Origin: Lysobacter sp. Root916
GTDB lineage: Bacteria > Pseudomonadota > Gammaproteobacteria > Xanthomonadales > Xanthomonadaceae
Length of the DNA stretch: 64,000 nucleotides
Assembly: GCF_001429785.1 (NCBI RefSeq)
Contig: NZ_LMJF01000011.1
Location: 351,161-415,160, forward strand
Direction of reading: 5' to 3'
Part shown: positions 54,452 to 62,377 of the stretch, piece by piece
Numbering within the stretch: position 1 is the stretch's first letter
Layout of the letters: every line of letters begins with the position of its first letter
Made by a program: the position numbers and the translations under genes
Notes under the pieces: model-generated
Databases searched by the model: none
What the model saw: the letters and a program-made list of their open reading frames with translations, nothing else
Told to the model about the DNA's origin: nothing

Positions 54452-54955
54452 TCAGGCCAGCGCGGCCTTGTGCGCCTCGAACGGCAGCGGCGTCGCGCCG
54501 CTCTGGGCGACGATGCGCGGCTCAGCCGCGGTCAGCAGTTCCTTGCTGCCGTCGACCACCACCAGGATGCGGCCGGCCTCGATCTCGTCGTGGAACTTGC
54601 GCCGGATCGGATCGGGCAGGGACGAGCCCACCAGCGCCGAGGCCCAGCAGCCGACCATCGCACCGGCCATGGTCGCCGCCGCGGCGCCGGCCAGGGTCAG
54701 CGCGATCGGCGTGGCCGCGACCACCGCCAGGCCCGCCGCCAATCCTGCCGCGCCGCCGATGCCGGCGCCGCGCAACGCGGCCGGCATCAGGTCGGTGTCG
54801 GCTTCCTTGCGTTCGTTGGGGATCGACGCGAGCTCGATGTCCGAGCGCGCGATCAACAGGATGTCGTCGTCGTGCACACCGGCTTCCAGGGCGGCGTTCA
54901 TCGCGGCCTGGGCGCTGGCTAGATCGGGCGTGCTGAATACGTGTCGGATCTTCAT
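54452..54955 (-). CDS. Hypothetical protein with glycine/alanine-rich membrane segments (general stress protein-like)
   Basis: A 167-residue protein. The N-terminal 60 residues (KIRHVFSTPDLASAQAAMNA) resemble the GSP17M-like regulatory domain of stress proteins, and a hydrophobic Gly/Ala-rich central part (GIGGAAGLAAGLAVVAATPI) may form two membrane helices. The C-terminal part has GRILVVVDGSKE. Family assignment is tentative; no enzyme motif is visible. ATG 54955 has a GGAGGAAGC box. It is convergent with the transglycosylase gene. Confidence 0.6.
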   Translation of the reverse strand: MKIRHVFSTPDLASAQAAMNAALEAGVHDDDILLIARSDIELASIPNERKEADTDLMPAALRGAGIGGAAGLAAGLAVVAATPIALTLAGAAAATMAGAMVGCWASALVGSSLPDPIRRKFHDEIEAGRILVVVDGSKELLTAAEPRIVAQSGATPLPFEAHKAALA

Positions 54956-55186
54956 GCTTCCTCCTGACGAAGCTTCGTCCTGGAGAGCGTTGCGATACGT
55001 TCGATCGCGATGCGCAGCGCGTGGATGGCGGCGTGGGCGCGCAAGCCGCAGCGTTGTCGCCCGGCCGTCGCGGCGAGCTTGGGCGCGGCCGGGTTACCGC
55101 GACGTGAGGGCGGCGCGTCTGCGCTTGGCGTTAACGTCGCGGTGCTAATGTGCGCTTCGTTCGTCACCGCATTCATGGAGCTCCGC

Positions 55187-55636
55187 ATGCGCCGTCATCC
55201 CGGTTCCGCTTACGTACTCGCCGCCCTCTTCGCGCTGAGCTTGGCCGCCTGCAAGCCGGCGGCACCGCCGGACGCGGCCGCACCGGCGGCCACGCCGGCC
55301 GCCGCCAGCGCGGACGCACCGTCGCAGTTCGCCGGCAAGGTCTGGGAGGTCAAGGAGTCGGCCACGGTCGAGAAGGGCACCACCTACGCCTTCCTCGCCG
55401 ACGGCCATCTGGTGATCGACGGCCCCGGCGGCACCCCGCTGCAGGCGCAATGGAAGTTCGATGGCGGTCAGCTGACCATCATCGAGGAAGGCCAGGTCTA
55501 TCCGACCGACATCCTCAAGCTGGACGCCGGCGAGTTCCGCATCCGCAGCCACAACCCCGGCGAGCCGGTGGAAGTGCTGCTGGTGCCCGCGGCGGACCAG
55601 ACCCTGCCGACCGCGCAGGCGAACACGTCGATATGA
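55187..55636 (+). CDS. Small lipoprotein of unknown function
   Basis: A 149-residue lipoprotein, signal AALFALSLAACKP with lipobox LAAC (Cys22), followed by an Ala/Pro-rich linker and a beta-rich domain (FAGKVWEVKESATVEKGTTY, then GHLVIDGPGGTPLQAQWKFD). It resembles the small META/lipocalin-like periplasmic folds, but not enough to name. GGAG six bases before ATG 55187 supports the start. A hairpin 65 bases after its stop (55701-55731) probably ends the transcript. Confidence 0.75.
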   Translation: MRRHPGSAYVLAALFALSLAACKPAAPPDAAAPAATPAAASADAPSQFAGKVWEVKESATVEKGTTYAFLADGHLVIDGPGGTPLQAQWKFDGGQLTIIEEGQVYPTDILKLDAGEFRIRSHNPGEPVEVLLVPAADQTLPTAQANTSI

Positions 55637-55700
55637 GCGCGGCCGCGACGAGCGAGGGCGCAAGCCGCCGCGCGGCGCGGGTGTTCGCGCGCAGCGTTCT

Positions 55701-55731
55701 GGGCCTGCGGACCGGACGGGTCCGCAGGCCC
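55701..55731 (+). terminator. Strong hairpin after the lipoprotein gene
   Basis: GGGCCTGCGGACC-GGACG-GGTCCGCAGGCCC is a perfect 13-bp stem with a 5-base loop, the strongest hairpin in the region. It lies between the lipoprotein and the CPXCG gene. A T-run is missing, but the stem is long enough to stop polymerase with Rho. Confidence 0.55.
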
Positions 55732-55742
55732 GGCGTTTGACC

Positions 55743-55937
55743 ATGTCCATGCAACCCTTCATCGACGTGAGCTGCCCGTATTGCGGGGAGACCATCGGCC
55801 TATTGCTGGACGTCTCCGCGGGCGATCAGACTTACATCGAGGACTGCCAAGTGTGCTGCCGTCCCATCGTCGTCTCCGTCGCCATCGACGAGGAGGGCGA
55901 GCCGCAAGTCGGCGTCAGCGCAGAGGACGAGGCATGA
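55743..55937 (+). CDS. CPXCG-motif cysteine-rich zinc protein
   Basis: A 64-residue protein. It starts MSMQPFIDVSCPYCGETIG, with the CPxCG motif, then EDCQVCCRPIVVSVA, so the four main cysteines (C12, C15 and the C-x2-C pair near 38-41) bind zinc. This is the known CPXCG protein family, of unknown function, widespread in proteobacteria. The stop overlaps the start of the PD40 protein (ATGA), so the two are translationally coupled. An in-frame TTG two codons earlier is not needed. Confidence 0.85.
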   Translation: MSMQPFIDVSCPYCGETIGLLLDVSAGDQTYIEDCQVCCRPIVVSVAIDEEGEPQVGVSAEDEA

Positions 55938-56818
55938 GCGCAAGCGTGGGCGGCCGCACCGCGGCCTGGTGTCTGTTGTGGGGCTGGATGCTCGCGGCCT
56001 CCGCCCACGCCGCCGAGGTGCTGCCGTGGCAGCCGGCGCGCATCTCCAGCGCGCAATTCGAATCGCATCCGGCCTTCGACCCGCGCAACGGCGATCTGTA
56101 CTTCGTGCGCAGCCGCCCCGATTTCAGCGGCTGGCGCCTCTACACCAGCCATTGCGGCGCCGACGGCTGGTCGGAACCCGCATCGCCGCCATTCGCGGGC
56201 GACGGCGTCGAGGCCGATCCCTGGTTCACGCCCGACGGACGCAGCCTGTACTTCATTTCCTCGCGCTCGGTCGACGGCGTGCCGCGCAAGGACCTGGATA
56301 TCTGGCGGGTGGATCGCGACGCCAGCGGGCAGTGGGGCCCACCCCAGCGGCTGCCCGAGCCGGTAAATTCGCCCGGCGCCGAATGGTTCCCGCGTCCCGC
56401 CGCGGATGGCTGGCTGTACTTCGGTTCCACCAACCGCCCCGGCGGTTACGGCAAGACCGACCTGTGGCGCGCGCGCCAGGACGCGCAGGGCGCCTGGAAG
56501 GTCGAAAACCTCGGCCCCCAACTCAACACCGCCGAGGACGAGTACGAACCGCTGATCGCGCCGGGCGGACAGCGCATCGTGTTCATGGCCGGTGACGGCC
56601 TCTACGAAAGCCATCGCAAGCACGGCCGGTGGGCGCCACGCGCCAAGCTGGGTCCACAGATCAACGTCAACGGCAGCGAGATCGGCGCGCTGCTGTCGCC
56701 TAGCGGGCATTCGATGCTGTTCGCGCGCGACACCAAGGGCGAGAGGTCGGGCGAGTTGTTCCTGTTGCGCGACAAGGGCGACGAAGCCTGGCCGCCGAAG
56801 TGCCCGAAGGACGGCTGA
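55934..56818 (+). CDS. Exported PD40/TolB-like beta-propeller protein
   Basis: A 294-residue protein with a signal peptide (cleavage near AHAAE, residue 27). It contains three PD40/WD40-like repeats: FDPRNGDLYFVRSRPDFSG, FTPDGRSLYFISSRSVDG and APGGQRIVFMAGDGLY, forming part of a beta-propeller as in TolB. It is a periplasmic or secreted protein of unknown role. The ATG overlaps the CPXCG stop. It is followed by a 107-base gap before the glycosylase. It could bind ligands or partner proteins. Confidence 0.82.
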   Translation: MSASVGGRTAAWCLLWGWMLAASAHAAEVLPWQPARISSAQFESHPAFDPRNGDLYFVRSRPDFSGWRLYTSHCGADGWSEPASPPFAGDGVEADPWFTPDGRSLYFISSRSVDGVPRKDLDIWRVDRDASGQWGPPQRLPEPVNSPGAEWFPRPAADGWLYFGSTNRPGGYGKTDLWRARQDAQGAWKVENLGPQLNTAEDEYEPLIAPGGQRIVFMAGDGLYESHRKHGRWAPRAKLGPQINVNGSEIGALLSPSGHSMLFARDTKGERSGELFLLRDKGDEAWPPKCPKDG

Positions 56819-56925
56819 TACCGCAGCTCCGCGCGCGCCGGTTCGGCGCAGACACGATGAGAGCGAGCGCGACGCATCGCCGCCGATCCGGCTATCGTTC
56901 GCATCAGTCCCCTCAAACCGCGACC

Positions 56926-58062
56926 ATGCCCGCAAGCAAATCCGCCGCCGCGCGCGGCCCGGCCGGCGACACGCTGGATACGCGCGCGCTCAATCGCGCC
57001 TTGCTGCAGCGGCAGTCGCTGCTGCAGCCGTCGTCGGCATCGCCGCTGGCGATGATCGAGCGCCTGGGCGGTCTGCAGGCGCAGGCGCCGAACCCGCCGT
57101 ATCTGGGCTTGTGGTCGCGCTTGTCCGAGTTCCGCCCCCAGCAACTGACCGAACTGATGCAGGCGCGTCAGGTGGTACGCGCGACCATGATGCGCGGCAC
57201 CCTGCATCTGGTCAGCGCACGCGACTACCTGGACTGGCGCGCGACCCTGCAGCCGATGCTGCGGCGCCTGTTCCTGCAAAGCGATCAGGGCCGCGCGGTG
57301 CAGGGCATGGATCTGGACGCGCTGGGCGCGGCCGGGCTGGCGCTGCTGGCGCGCCAGTGCTTGAACGCCACCGACCTGGGCGCGGCGTTGCAGCCGCAGT
57401 GGCCGCAACGCGACGCCGCGGCGATGGCGCGCTGGGTGCGCGGCGTCGAGCCGCTGGTGCACGTACCGCCGGCCGGGGTCTGGGACTCGCATCGCGCGGC
57501 CGGCTTCGCGCCGGCGGCGGACTGGCTGGGCCAGCCCTTGAGCGCGGACGACGCCAGCGACGCGATCGTGCTGCGCTATCTGGCCGCGTTCGGCCCGGCG
57601 ACGGTGCAGGACATCGCCGCCTGGTCGGGCCTGCAGGGCGTGCGCGCGATCGTCGAGCGCCTGCGTCCGCGCCTGCGCACGTATCGCGACGCGGCCGGCA
57701 CGACCTTGTTCGATCCGCTCGACGCGCCAGCGCCCGATCCGGATTCGCCCGCGCCGCCGCGCCTGCTCGCCGACTTCGACAATCTGCTGCTTGCCCACGC
57801 CGACCGCAGCCGCATCTTCGACGAGCGGCGCAAGTGGTCGGTGTTCACCCGCAATGGGATCGTGCGCGCCACCGTGCTGATCGACGGCTTCGTTGCCGGC
57901 ACCTGGAGCCTGGAGCGCACCAAGGACACCGCGACGATCGCGATCGTCCCGTTCGCGTCGCTGACCAAGCCGCAGCGCGCCGCCTTGGATGAGCTGGCGC
58001 AGCGTTGCTTGAGCGCGTTCGCACCGACGCTCGCGCACGCGGTGAGCTTCCAAGCCGCCTAG
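56926..58062 (+). CDS. AlkZ-type winged-helix DNA glycosylase (HTH_42 family)
   Basis: A 378-residue protein of the winged-helix DNA-binding/AlkZ family. The catalytic Q-x-Q motif is GGLQAQAPN, with Gln51 and Gln53, and ATMMRGTLHLVSARDYLDW and VHVPPAGVWDSHR are other family signatures. AlkZ and AlkX (YcaQ) excise bulky alkyl adducts and unhook interstrand cross-links; several members sit in antibiotic clusters as self-resistance. Here it is far from the NRPS cluster, so general repair is equally likely. ATG 56926 gives the standard start. Confidence 0.82.
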   Translation: MPASKSAAARGPAGDTLDTRALNRALLQRQSLLQPSSASPLAMIERLGGLQAQAPNPPYLGLWSRLSEFRPQQLTELMQARQVVRATMMRGTLHLVSARDYLDWRATLQPMLRRLFLQSDQGRAVQGMDLDALGAAGLALLARQCLNATDLGAALQPQWPQRDAAAMARWVRGVEPLVHVPPAGVWDSHRAAGFAPAADWLGQPLSADDASDAIVLRYLAAFGPATVQDIAAWSGLQGVRAIVERLRPRLRTYRDAAGTTLFDPLDAPAPDPDSPAPPRLLADFDNLLLAHADRSRIFDERRKWSVFTRNGIVRATVLIDGFVAGTWSLERTKDTATIAIVPFASLTKPQRAALDELAQRCLSAFAPTLAHAVSFQAA

Positions 58063-58428
58063 GCGAACTCGCGGTGCCCGGATCACGTCGAATCCGCGAT
58101 CGGTTTGGCGCCGATGCGCGTGCGCGCCTGAGCGCGTCGCCCGCGAACGCATGCGCGCATGACCGGAGCACGCGCGATTTCGTAAAGGTTGTGTTGCGTT
58201 CAGCCAATCCAGGCACAGCGCGACCCGGCGCAATGCCGCCTTAGGTCACGTTTTGACGCGTTTCGACGGACTCGCCTAACGTCATTCCTAAGCGATGTGG
58301 TTAAGCGAACGTAGCTTTAACGCTTCGCGCGCGCGATCGGTTCAGACGCGCGCCGGCAAGGTGCAGTCGTGCGGTGACCCCCAAGCTTTCAGACATCCGC
58401 GCAACACATCACCTCCAGGAGAGATCGC
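58063..58428 (+). other. 366-base intergenic region with possible promoter for the EF-hand gene
   Basis: No gene seen. TTGACG (58253-58258) and TAACGT (58277-58282), spaced 18 bases, resemble a sigma-70 promoter and would give a leader of about 140 bases. The stretch near 58240-58330 is A+T-richer than average. ACCTCCAGGAGAGATCGC just before the EF-hand start is its ribosome site. Nothing else was recognised. Confidence 0.35.
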
Positions 58429-58821
58429 ATGAATACCCTGTCCCGCAAGTCGCTGATCGGTGCTTTCGCCCTCGTCGCCAGCCTGTCGGCTCCGCTCGCG
58501 TTCGCGCAGCAGGCCGAGCAGGCTCCGCCGGCCGAGCAGGCGCAGACCACCGACGCCGCGGCCGCCGCCGCGACCGATGCGACCGCCGCCCAGACCAGCG
58601 AGCCGGCGGCGACCGCCGCCGCGCCGCAGAAGAAGAGCTGGAGCGATGTCGACGTCGACAAGGACGGCAACCTGAGCAAGACCGAGGCCTCGAGCGTGCC
58701 GGCCCTGGGCCAGGTCTTCGACAAGGCCGACAGCAACGCCGACGGCTCGCTGACCGCCGACGAGTACAAGGCCTATGTGGCCAAGGCGCAGAGCAGCAAG
58801 CCGGCCAAGCACGGCGGTTGA
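58429..58821 (+). CDS. Exported EF-hand calcium-binding protein
   Basis: A 130-residue protein: signal peptide (cleavage near LAFAQQ, residue 26), a Thr/Ala/Pro-rich linker (27-68), then two EF-hand loops, DVDKDGNLSKTE (about 75-86) and DSNADGSLTADE (about 101-112), both with the Asp/Asn/Glu calcium ligands. It is likely a periplasmic calcium-binding protein, a common type in Lysobacter-like bacteria. GGAGAGATCGC precedes ATG 58429. A strong terminator follows at 58874-58904. A decayed relative lies at 62096-62377 on the other strand. Confidence 0.88.
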   Translation: MNTLSRKSLIGAFALVASLSAPLAFAQQAEQAPPAEQAQTTDAAAAAATDATAAQTSEPAATAAAPQKKSWSDVDVDKDGNLSKTEASSVPALGQVFDKADSNADGSLTADEYKAYVAKAQSSKPAKHGG

Positions 58822-58873
58822 TCCGCGCCGACCTAGCTCGGTAAAACCCGAGGGGTGTGGACTCCCCTGCGGA

Positions 58874-58904
58874 GGAAGGGCGGCTAGGGCCGCCCTTCCT
58901 GTTT
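58874..58904 (+). terminator. Rho-independent terminator after the EF-hand gene
   Basis: GGAAGGGCGGC-TAGG-GCCGCCCTTCC is a perfect 11-bp stem with tetraloop, followed by TGTTT. It lies 53 bases after the stop and separates the gene from the HAD phosphatase. Confidence 0.7.
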
Positions 58905-58950
58905 GCAGGCCCGGTTTTTCGCCGGGCCGCGCGCGCGGCATAATGCGCGC

Positions 58951-59688
58951 ATGAATCGCACGCACGCGGCCGCCATCCGGCTGGTCGGCTTCGACGCCGA
59001 CGACACGCTCTGGCGCAGTCAGGACTATTTCGACCAGGCCCAGCTCGATTTCGAGCGCATCGTCGGCGCCTATGTCGACCTGCACGATGCCGGCGTGCAC
59101 CAGCACTTGTACGAAGTCGAGAAGCGCAACATCGCGCTGTTCGGCTACGGCGTGAAGGGCATGGTGCTGTCGATGATCGAGGCCGCGGTCGAGATCACCG
59201 GCGAGCGCATCAGCGCCGCCGACCTGCACCGCATCGTCGGCCTGGGCAAGGACCTGCTGCGGCACCCGGTTGAGCTGCTGCCGGGCATCCCCGAGGCGGT
59301 GCGCGCGATCGCCGGCGAGTACGACGTGGTCCTGATCACCAAGGGCGACCTGTTCCACCAGGAAGCCAAGGTGCGCCAGTGCGGCCTGGCCGACCTGTTC
59401 CGCCGCATCGAGATCGTCAGCGAGAAGGACACCGCCACCTATGCGCGCCTGTTCGATGAGTTCGGCCTGAGCGCCGGGCAGTTCGTGATGATCGGCAACT
59501 CCCTGCGCTCGGACATCGCGCCGGTGCTGGAGTTGGGCGGCTGGGGCATCCACATGCCCTACCACGTGACCTGGGCGCACGAGAACGAGGCCGAGGTCGC
59601 CGCCGATGCGCCGCGCCTGCGCCGCGTCGACGGCGCCGCCGCGCTGCCGGATGCGGTGCGCGAACTGGCGCGCGCGGCGGTCGCCTGA
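58951..59688 (+). CDS. HAD-superfamily hydrolase (phosphatase-like)
   Basis: A 245-residue HAD enzyme. Motif I is GFDADDTLW with Asp nucleophile (DxDxT), motif II is VVLITKGD, the motif III Lys lies in VSEKDTATY and motif IV is VMIGNSLRSDIAPV. A helical cap between motifs I and II is typical of subclass C1. Such enzymes dephosphorylate sugars, nucleotides or cofactors; substrate unknown. ATG 58951 is preceded by a weak Shine-Dalgarno. It is predicted to be cytoplasmic. Confidence 0.9.
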   Translation: MNRTHAAAIRLVGFDADDTLWRSQDYFDQAQLDFERIVGAYVDLHDAGVHQHLYEVEKRNIALFGYGVKGMVLSMIEAAVEITGERISAADLHRIVGLGKDLLRHPVELLPGIPEAVRAIAGEYDVVLITKGDLFHQEAKVRQCGLADLFRRIEIVSEKDTATYARLFDEFGLSAGQFVMIGNSLRSDIAPVLELGGWGIHMPYHVTWAHENEAEVAADAPRLRRVDGAAALPDAVRELARAAVA

Positions 59689-59786
59689 ACGGGCGACGAC
59701 GCCAGCCCAACGCCGGCTGAGCGGTTCCGCGCCAGGCCGGCGAAATTACGAAATCGTTCACCGTCGCGGTCGCATCGTCGCCCCAT

Positions 59787-59804
59787 GCCTGCAATGGTGC
59801 AGGC
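59787..59804 (+). promoter_or_regulatory. Small hairpin in the leader of the Tyr/Arg-rich protein gene
   Basis: GCCTGCA-ATGG-TGCAGGC is a perfect 7-bp stem with a 4-base loop that ends 14 bases before ATG 59819, just before the TTGAGGAGAACGAC ribosome site. It may shape translation or mRNA stability. Functional role is inferred from position. Confidence 0.35.
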
Positions 59805-59818
59805 TTGAGGAGAACGAC

Positions 59819-60307
59819 ATGACCGCACTGTCCCGATGGCTCGCCCCGGTGGTCGTGGCCGCCGGTTTCGGCGTGGTCGCGATGGCGCCGGCCCCGGCAA
59901 TGGCGCAGAGCGACGACCTCGCCCGCGTGATCGTCAACGTGGCCGATGTGATCATCCGCGGCAACACCCCGTACTACCGCTACGGCAACTACGGCTACGA
60001 CGATCGCCTGATCGTGGTGCGCGATCGCTACGGTCGTCCGACCTACTACCGCAATGTGCCGCGCCACGGCTACGCGCAGCCGCCGTACGGCAACGCCTAC
60101 GGCTATCGCAATCAGTACAACCGTCCGGGCTATAGCACCGGCAACTGCAACCAGTACGGCAAATGCCGCACCGAGTACTACGACGCCCGCTACGACCGTC
60201 GCCACGATCGTCGTTACGACAATCGCTACGACAACCGGTATTACAACGGTCGCTACTACGACAACCGCTACGACAGCCGCTACGACCGCCGGCGCTACGA
60301 CGACTAA
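59819..60307 (+). CDS. Exported Tyr/Arg/Asp-rich low-complexity protein
   Basis: A 162-residue protein with a signal peptide (cleavage near PAMAQ, residue 29). The mature part has a short Gly/Tyr part (YRYGNYGYDDRLIVV), then CNQYGKC with two cysteines, and ends in a near-repetitive tail of YDNRY/YDRRY units (YDARYDRRHDRRYDNRYD and so on). The tail is positively charged and aromatic, so it may bind surface polymers or nucleic acids or be disordered. The DNA tail itself consists of repeated CGCTACGACAAC-like units. I do not recognise a family. A clear GAGGAG ribosome site precedes ATG 59819. Confidence 0.78.
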   Translation: MTALSRWLAPVVVAAGFGVVAMAPAPAMAQSDDLARVIVNVADVIIRGNTPYYRYGNYGYDDRLIVVRDRYGRPTYYRNVPRHGYAQPPYGNAYGYRNQYNRPGYSTGNCNQYGKCRTEYYDARYDRRHDRRYDNRYDNRYYNGRYYDNRYDSRYDRRRYDD

Positions 60308-60317
60308 GCGCCGCCCC

Positions 60318-60344
60318 GACGGCACCGCATGGCGCGGTGCCGTC
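60318..60344 (+). terminator. Hairpin after the Tyr/Arg-rich protein gene
   Basis: GACGGCACCGC-ATGGC-GCGGTGCCGTC is a perfect 11-bp stem with a 5-base loop, 10 bases after the stop. It is a likely transcription terminator, without a clear T-run. Confidence 0.55.
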
Positions 60345-60413
60345 GTCCGCCCTGCTGTCGCGCACCGCGTTCGGTGCTAGCCTGCGGCCCTGCCCGCAAG
60401 GAGTCGTCCCGCC

Positions 60414-60854
60414 ATGAAATCGCTATTGCTGTGCGCCAGCCTGGCCGTCGCCGGCCTGGGTTCCGCCTGGGCCCCCGCGGCGCAGGCCGCCGGCCACGTC
60501 GACTGCAAGCTGCGCTTCAACCTCGCGGGCTGGTCGGTGTTCTACAAGACCTCCTCGGGCAGCGGCACGGTCACCTGCGGCAACGGCCAGAGCATGGCGG
60601 TCAAGATCAGCGCCAAGGGCGGCGGCCTGACCGTGGGCAAGTCCAAGATCGAGAACGGCGTCGGCGAATTCTCCGGCGTGCACGACATCTCCGAGATCCT
60701 GGGCACCTACGCCACCGCCGAGGCCCATGCCGGCGCGGTCAAGTCCAGCAAGGCCCAGGTCATGACCAAGGGCGAAGTCTCGCTGGCCCTGGCCGGCAAG
60801 GGCCAGGGCTGGGACCTGGGCGTGGCCTTCGGCAAGTTCGTGATTTCGCGTTGA
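60414..60854 (+). CDS. Exported conserved hypothetical protein
   Basis: A 146-residue protein with a signal peptide (cleavage near AAQAAG, residue 26). The mature sequence (VDCKLRFNLAGWSVFYKTSS, then GTVTCGNGQSMAV) is glycine-rich and beta-like with one cysteine pair. It looks like a conserved periplasmic protein, but I cannot name the family. The next gene starts 2 bases after its stop, so they share a transcript. A GCAAGGAGTCGTCCCGCC ribosome region precedes the ATG. Confidence 0.7.
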   Translation: MKSLLLCASLAVAGLGSAWAPAAQAAGHVDCKLRFNLAGWSVFYKTSSGSGTVTCGNGQSMAVKISAKGGGLTVGKSKIENGVGEFSGVHDISEILGTYATAEAHAGAVKSSKAQVMTKGEVSLALAGKGQGWDLGVAFGKFVISR

Positions 60855-60856
60855 GC

Positions 60857-61504
60857 ATGGACCGCGGCGTCGCACCGTCGCCCAAGCCGCCGCGTCGGCG
60901 CCTGCGGGTGCGCCTGCTGGCGCTGATGGCCTCGATCGCGGCGGTGCTCGGGATCGGCCAGAGCTGGGCGCAGGACTACGCCTTCGGCTGGGATCCGCGC
61001 AGCGGCGACGCCTGGGTCGACACTTGGCTGGGCGACGTGAACCGCTACGGCGCGCGCTACCGCGAGCCCTTCGTCGACGAGATGGTGCGCAACTACGGCG
61101 CGCCGCGCGAACTGGTGTCTGAACTGCTGGGCGCGCGCCGCTGGGCCGCGGGCGACGTCTACTACGCCTGCGCGCTGGCCCAGGTCTTGGGCCGTCCCTG
61201 CCGCTACGTGGTCGACGAATGGGAACGCAGCCACGGCGAAGGCTGGGGCGCGGTCGCGCAGCGCCTGGGCATCAAGCCCGGCTCGCCCGAGTTCCACCGC
61301 CTCAAGCGCGGCTTCGTGCCGACCTACGACCGCTGGGGCCGGCCGATCGCGATCGATGCCGAACTGCGCCGCGATTTCCCGAACCGGCCCAGCGTGAAGA
61401 GCAAGCGTGCGCAGCCGTCGCAGGCCGCGCGCGAGGCCGGCAAGGGCAAGAGCGCCGACAAGGCCAAAGGCCCCGCGCCGCGCAAGGCACAGGGCAAGCA
61501 ATAG
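60857..61504 (+). CDS. Exported hypothetical protein with basic C-terminal tail
   Basis: A 215-residue protein. An N-terminal basic stretch and a hydrophobic helix (VRLLALMASIAAVLGIGQSW) act as a signal or anchor. The body has AWVDTWLGDVNRYGARYREP, then VYYACALAQVLGRPCRYVV with two cysteines and SHGEGWGAVAQRLGIKPGS. The C-terminal 40 residues are Lys/Ala/Arg-rich (SKRAQPSQAAREAGKGKSAD). The family is not recognised, but the translationally close 60414 gene suggests they act together. The tail may bind nucleic acids or membranes. Confidence 0.68.
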   Translation: MDRGVAPSPKPPRRRLRVRLLALMASIAAVLGIGQSWAQDYAFGWDPRSGDAWVDTWLGDVNRYGARYREPFVDEMVRNYGAPRELVSELLGARRWAAGDVYYACALAQVLGRPCRYVVDEWERSHGEGWGAVAQRLGIKPGSPEFHRLKRGFVPTYDRWGRPIAIDAELRRDFPNRPSVKSKRAQPSQAAREAGKGKSADKAKGPAPRKAQGKQ

Positions 61505-61546
61505 GCGCGCCCGCACGGCTGGGCTGGGCGGCTTTATGATGGCCGC

Positions 61547-62041
61547 ATGAGCGAACGCGCCCCTGCCGCGGACATCCGCATCGTCGATTTCGCGCCGCAA
61601 TGGCGCGCCGATTTCGCCCGCCTCAATATCGAATGGCTGGAACGCTGGTTCGTGGTCGAACCCATCGACCGCACGGTGCTGGAAGACCCCGAGACCCACT
61701 TGCTCGCCGACGGCGGACGCGTGCTGTTCGCCGTGGACGGCGCGCAGCGCGCGCTGGGCACGGTCGCGCTCAAGCACGAGGGCGATGGCGTCTACGAGCT
61801 CACCAAGATGGCCGTCGACAGCCGCCTGCGCGGCGGCGGCCTCGGGCGCCTGCTGATACTGGGCGCGCTGGAACGCTTCCGGGCGATGGACGGTCGCGAA
61901 CTGTTCCTGGAATGCAACACCAAGCTGACGCCGGCGTTGAAGTTGTACGAGAGCGTCGGCTTCCGTCATTACCCGGCGCCGCGCCCCGGTTCGCACTACG
62001 TCCGCGCCGACGTCTATATGGTCTGGCATCCGCCGGAGTAA
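61547..62041 (+). CDS. GNAT-family N-acetyltransferase
   Basis: A 164-residue GNAT protein. Motif A is LTKMAVDSRLRGGGLGRLLI (R-x-x-G-x-G), and the C-terminal motif B region is LYESVGFRHYPA. An acidic N-terminus and FARLNIEWLERWFVVEPIDR precede it, resembling a subgroup with amino-acid or small-molecule acceptors. The acceptor is unknown. It is likely a single transcription unit ending before the decayed EF-hand gene. Confidence 0.88.
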   Translation: MSERAPAADIRIVDFAPQWRADFARLNIEWLERWFVVEPIDRTVLEDPETHLLADGGRVLFAVDGAQRALGTVALKHEGDGVYELTKMAVDSRLRGGGLGRLLILGALERFRAMDGRELFLECNTKLTPALKLYESVGFRHYPAPRPGSHYVRADVYMVWHPPE

Positions 62042-62095
62042 GGCCGGCGCGGGTCGGGCACGCGATCACTCCTTCTTCTTGTTGTCCATCGGCCG

Positions 62096-62377
62096 CTAGT
62101 TCTGCGGCGGATCGTCGGCGTTGGCCTTGGGTGGCTGCTGCTGACTCATCGCGCGATGCGCGGCATCCATCTCGGCGGCGCTGACCTTGCCGTCGTGGTC
62201 GGCATCCATCTGCTCGAACATCGCCGCGCGCCTGCGGCATGCTCCTCGGCGGTAACGATGCCGTCGCGGTTGCTGTCGATCTCTGTGATCTTCTCGGCCG
62301 AACTCATCGCTTTGGGTTTGGCGGTTTCCTGGGCCAGAGCCGGCGTCGCCGCGAGCGCGACTTTAGGCACTTTTCAT
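62096..62377 (-). pseudogene. Frameshifted EF-hand protein gene
   Basis: Reading from ATG 62377 gives MKSA and a stop, but a shifted frame continues PKVALAATPALAQETAKP, then SSAEKITEIDSNRDGIVTAE and GAR, where a second shift leads to MFEQMDADHDGKVSAAEM and AHRAMSQQQPPKANAD before a TAG at 62096-62098. The joined parts make a signal peptide followed by two EF-hand loops, DSNRDGIVTAEE and DADHDGKVSAAE, like the intact 58429 protein. Two frameshifts make it a decayed gene unless the bases are wrong. Neighbouring decayed genes support real decay. Confidence 0.7.
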
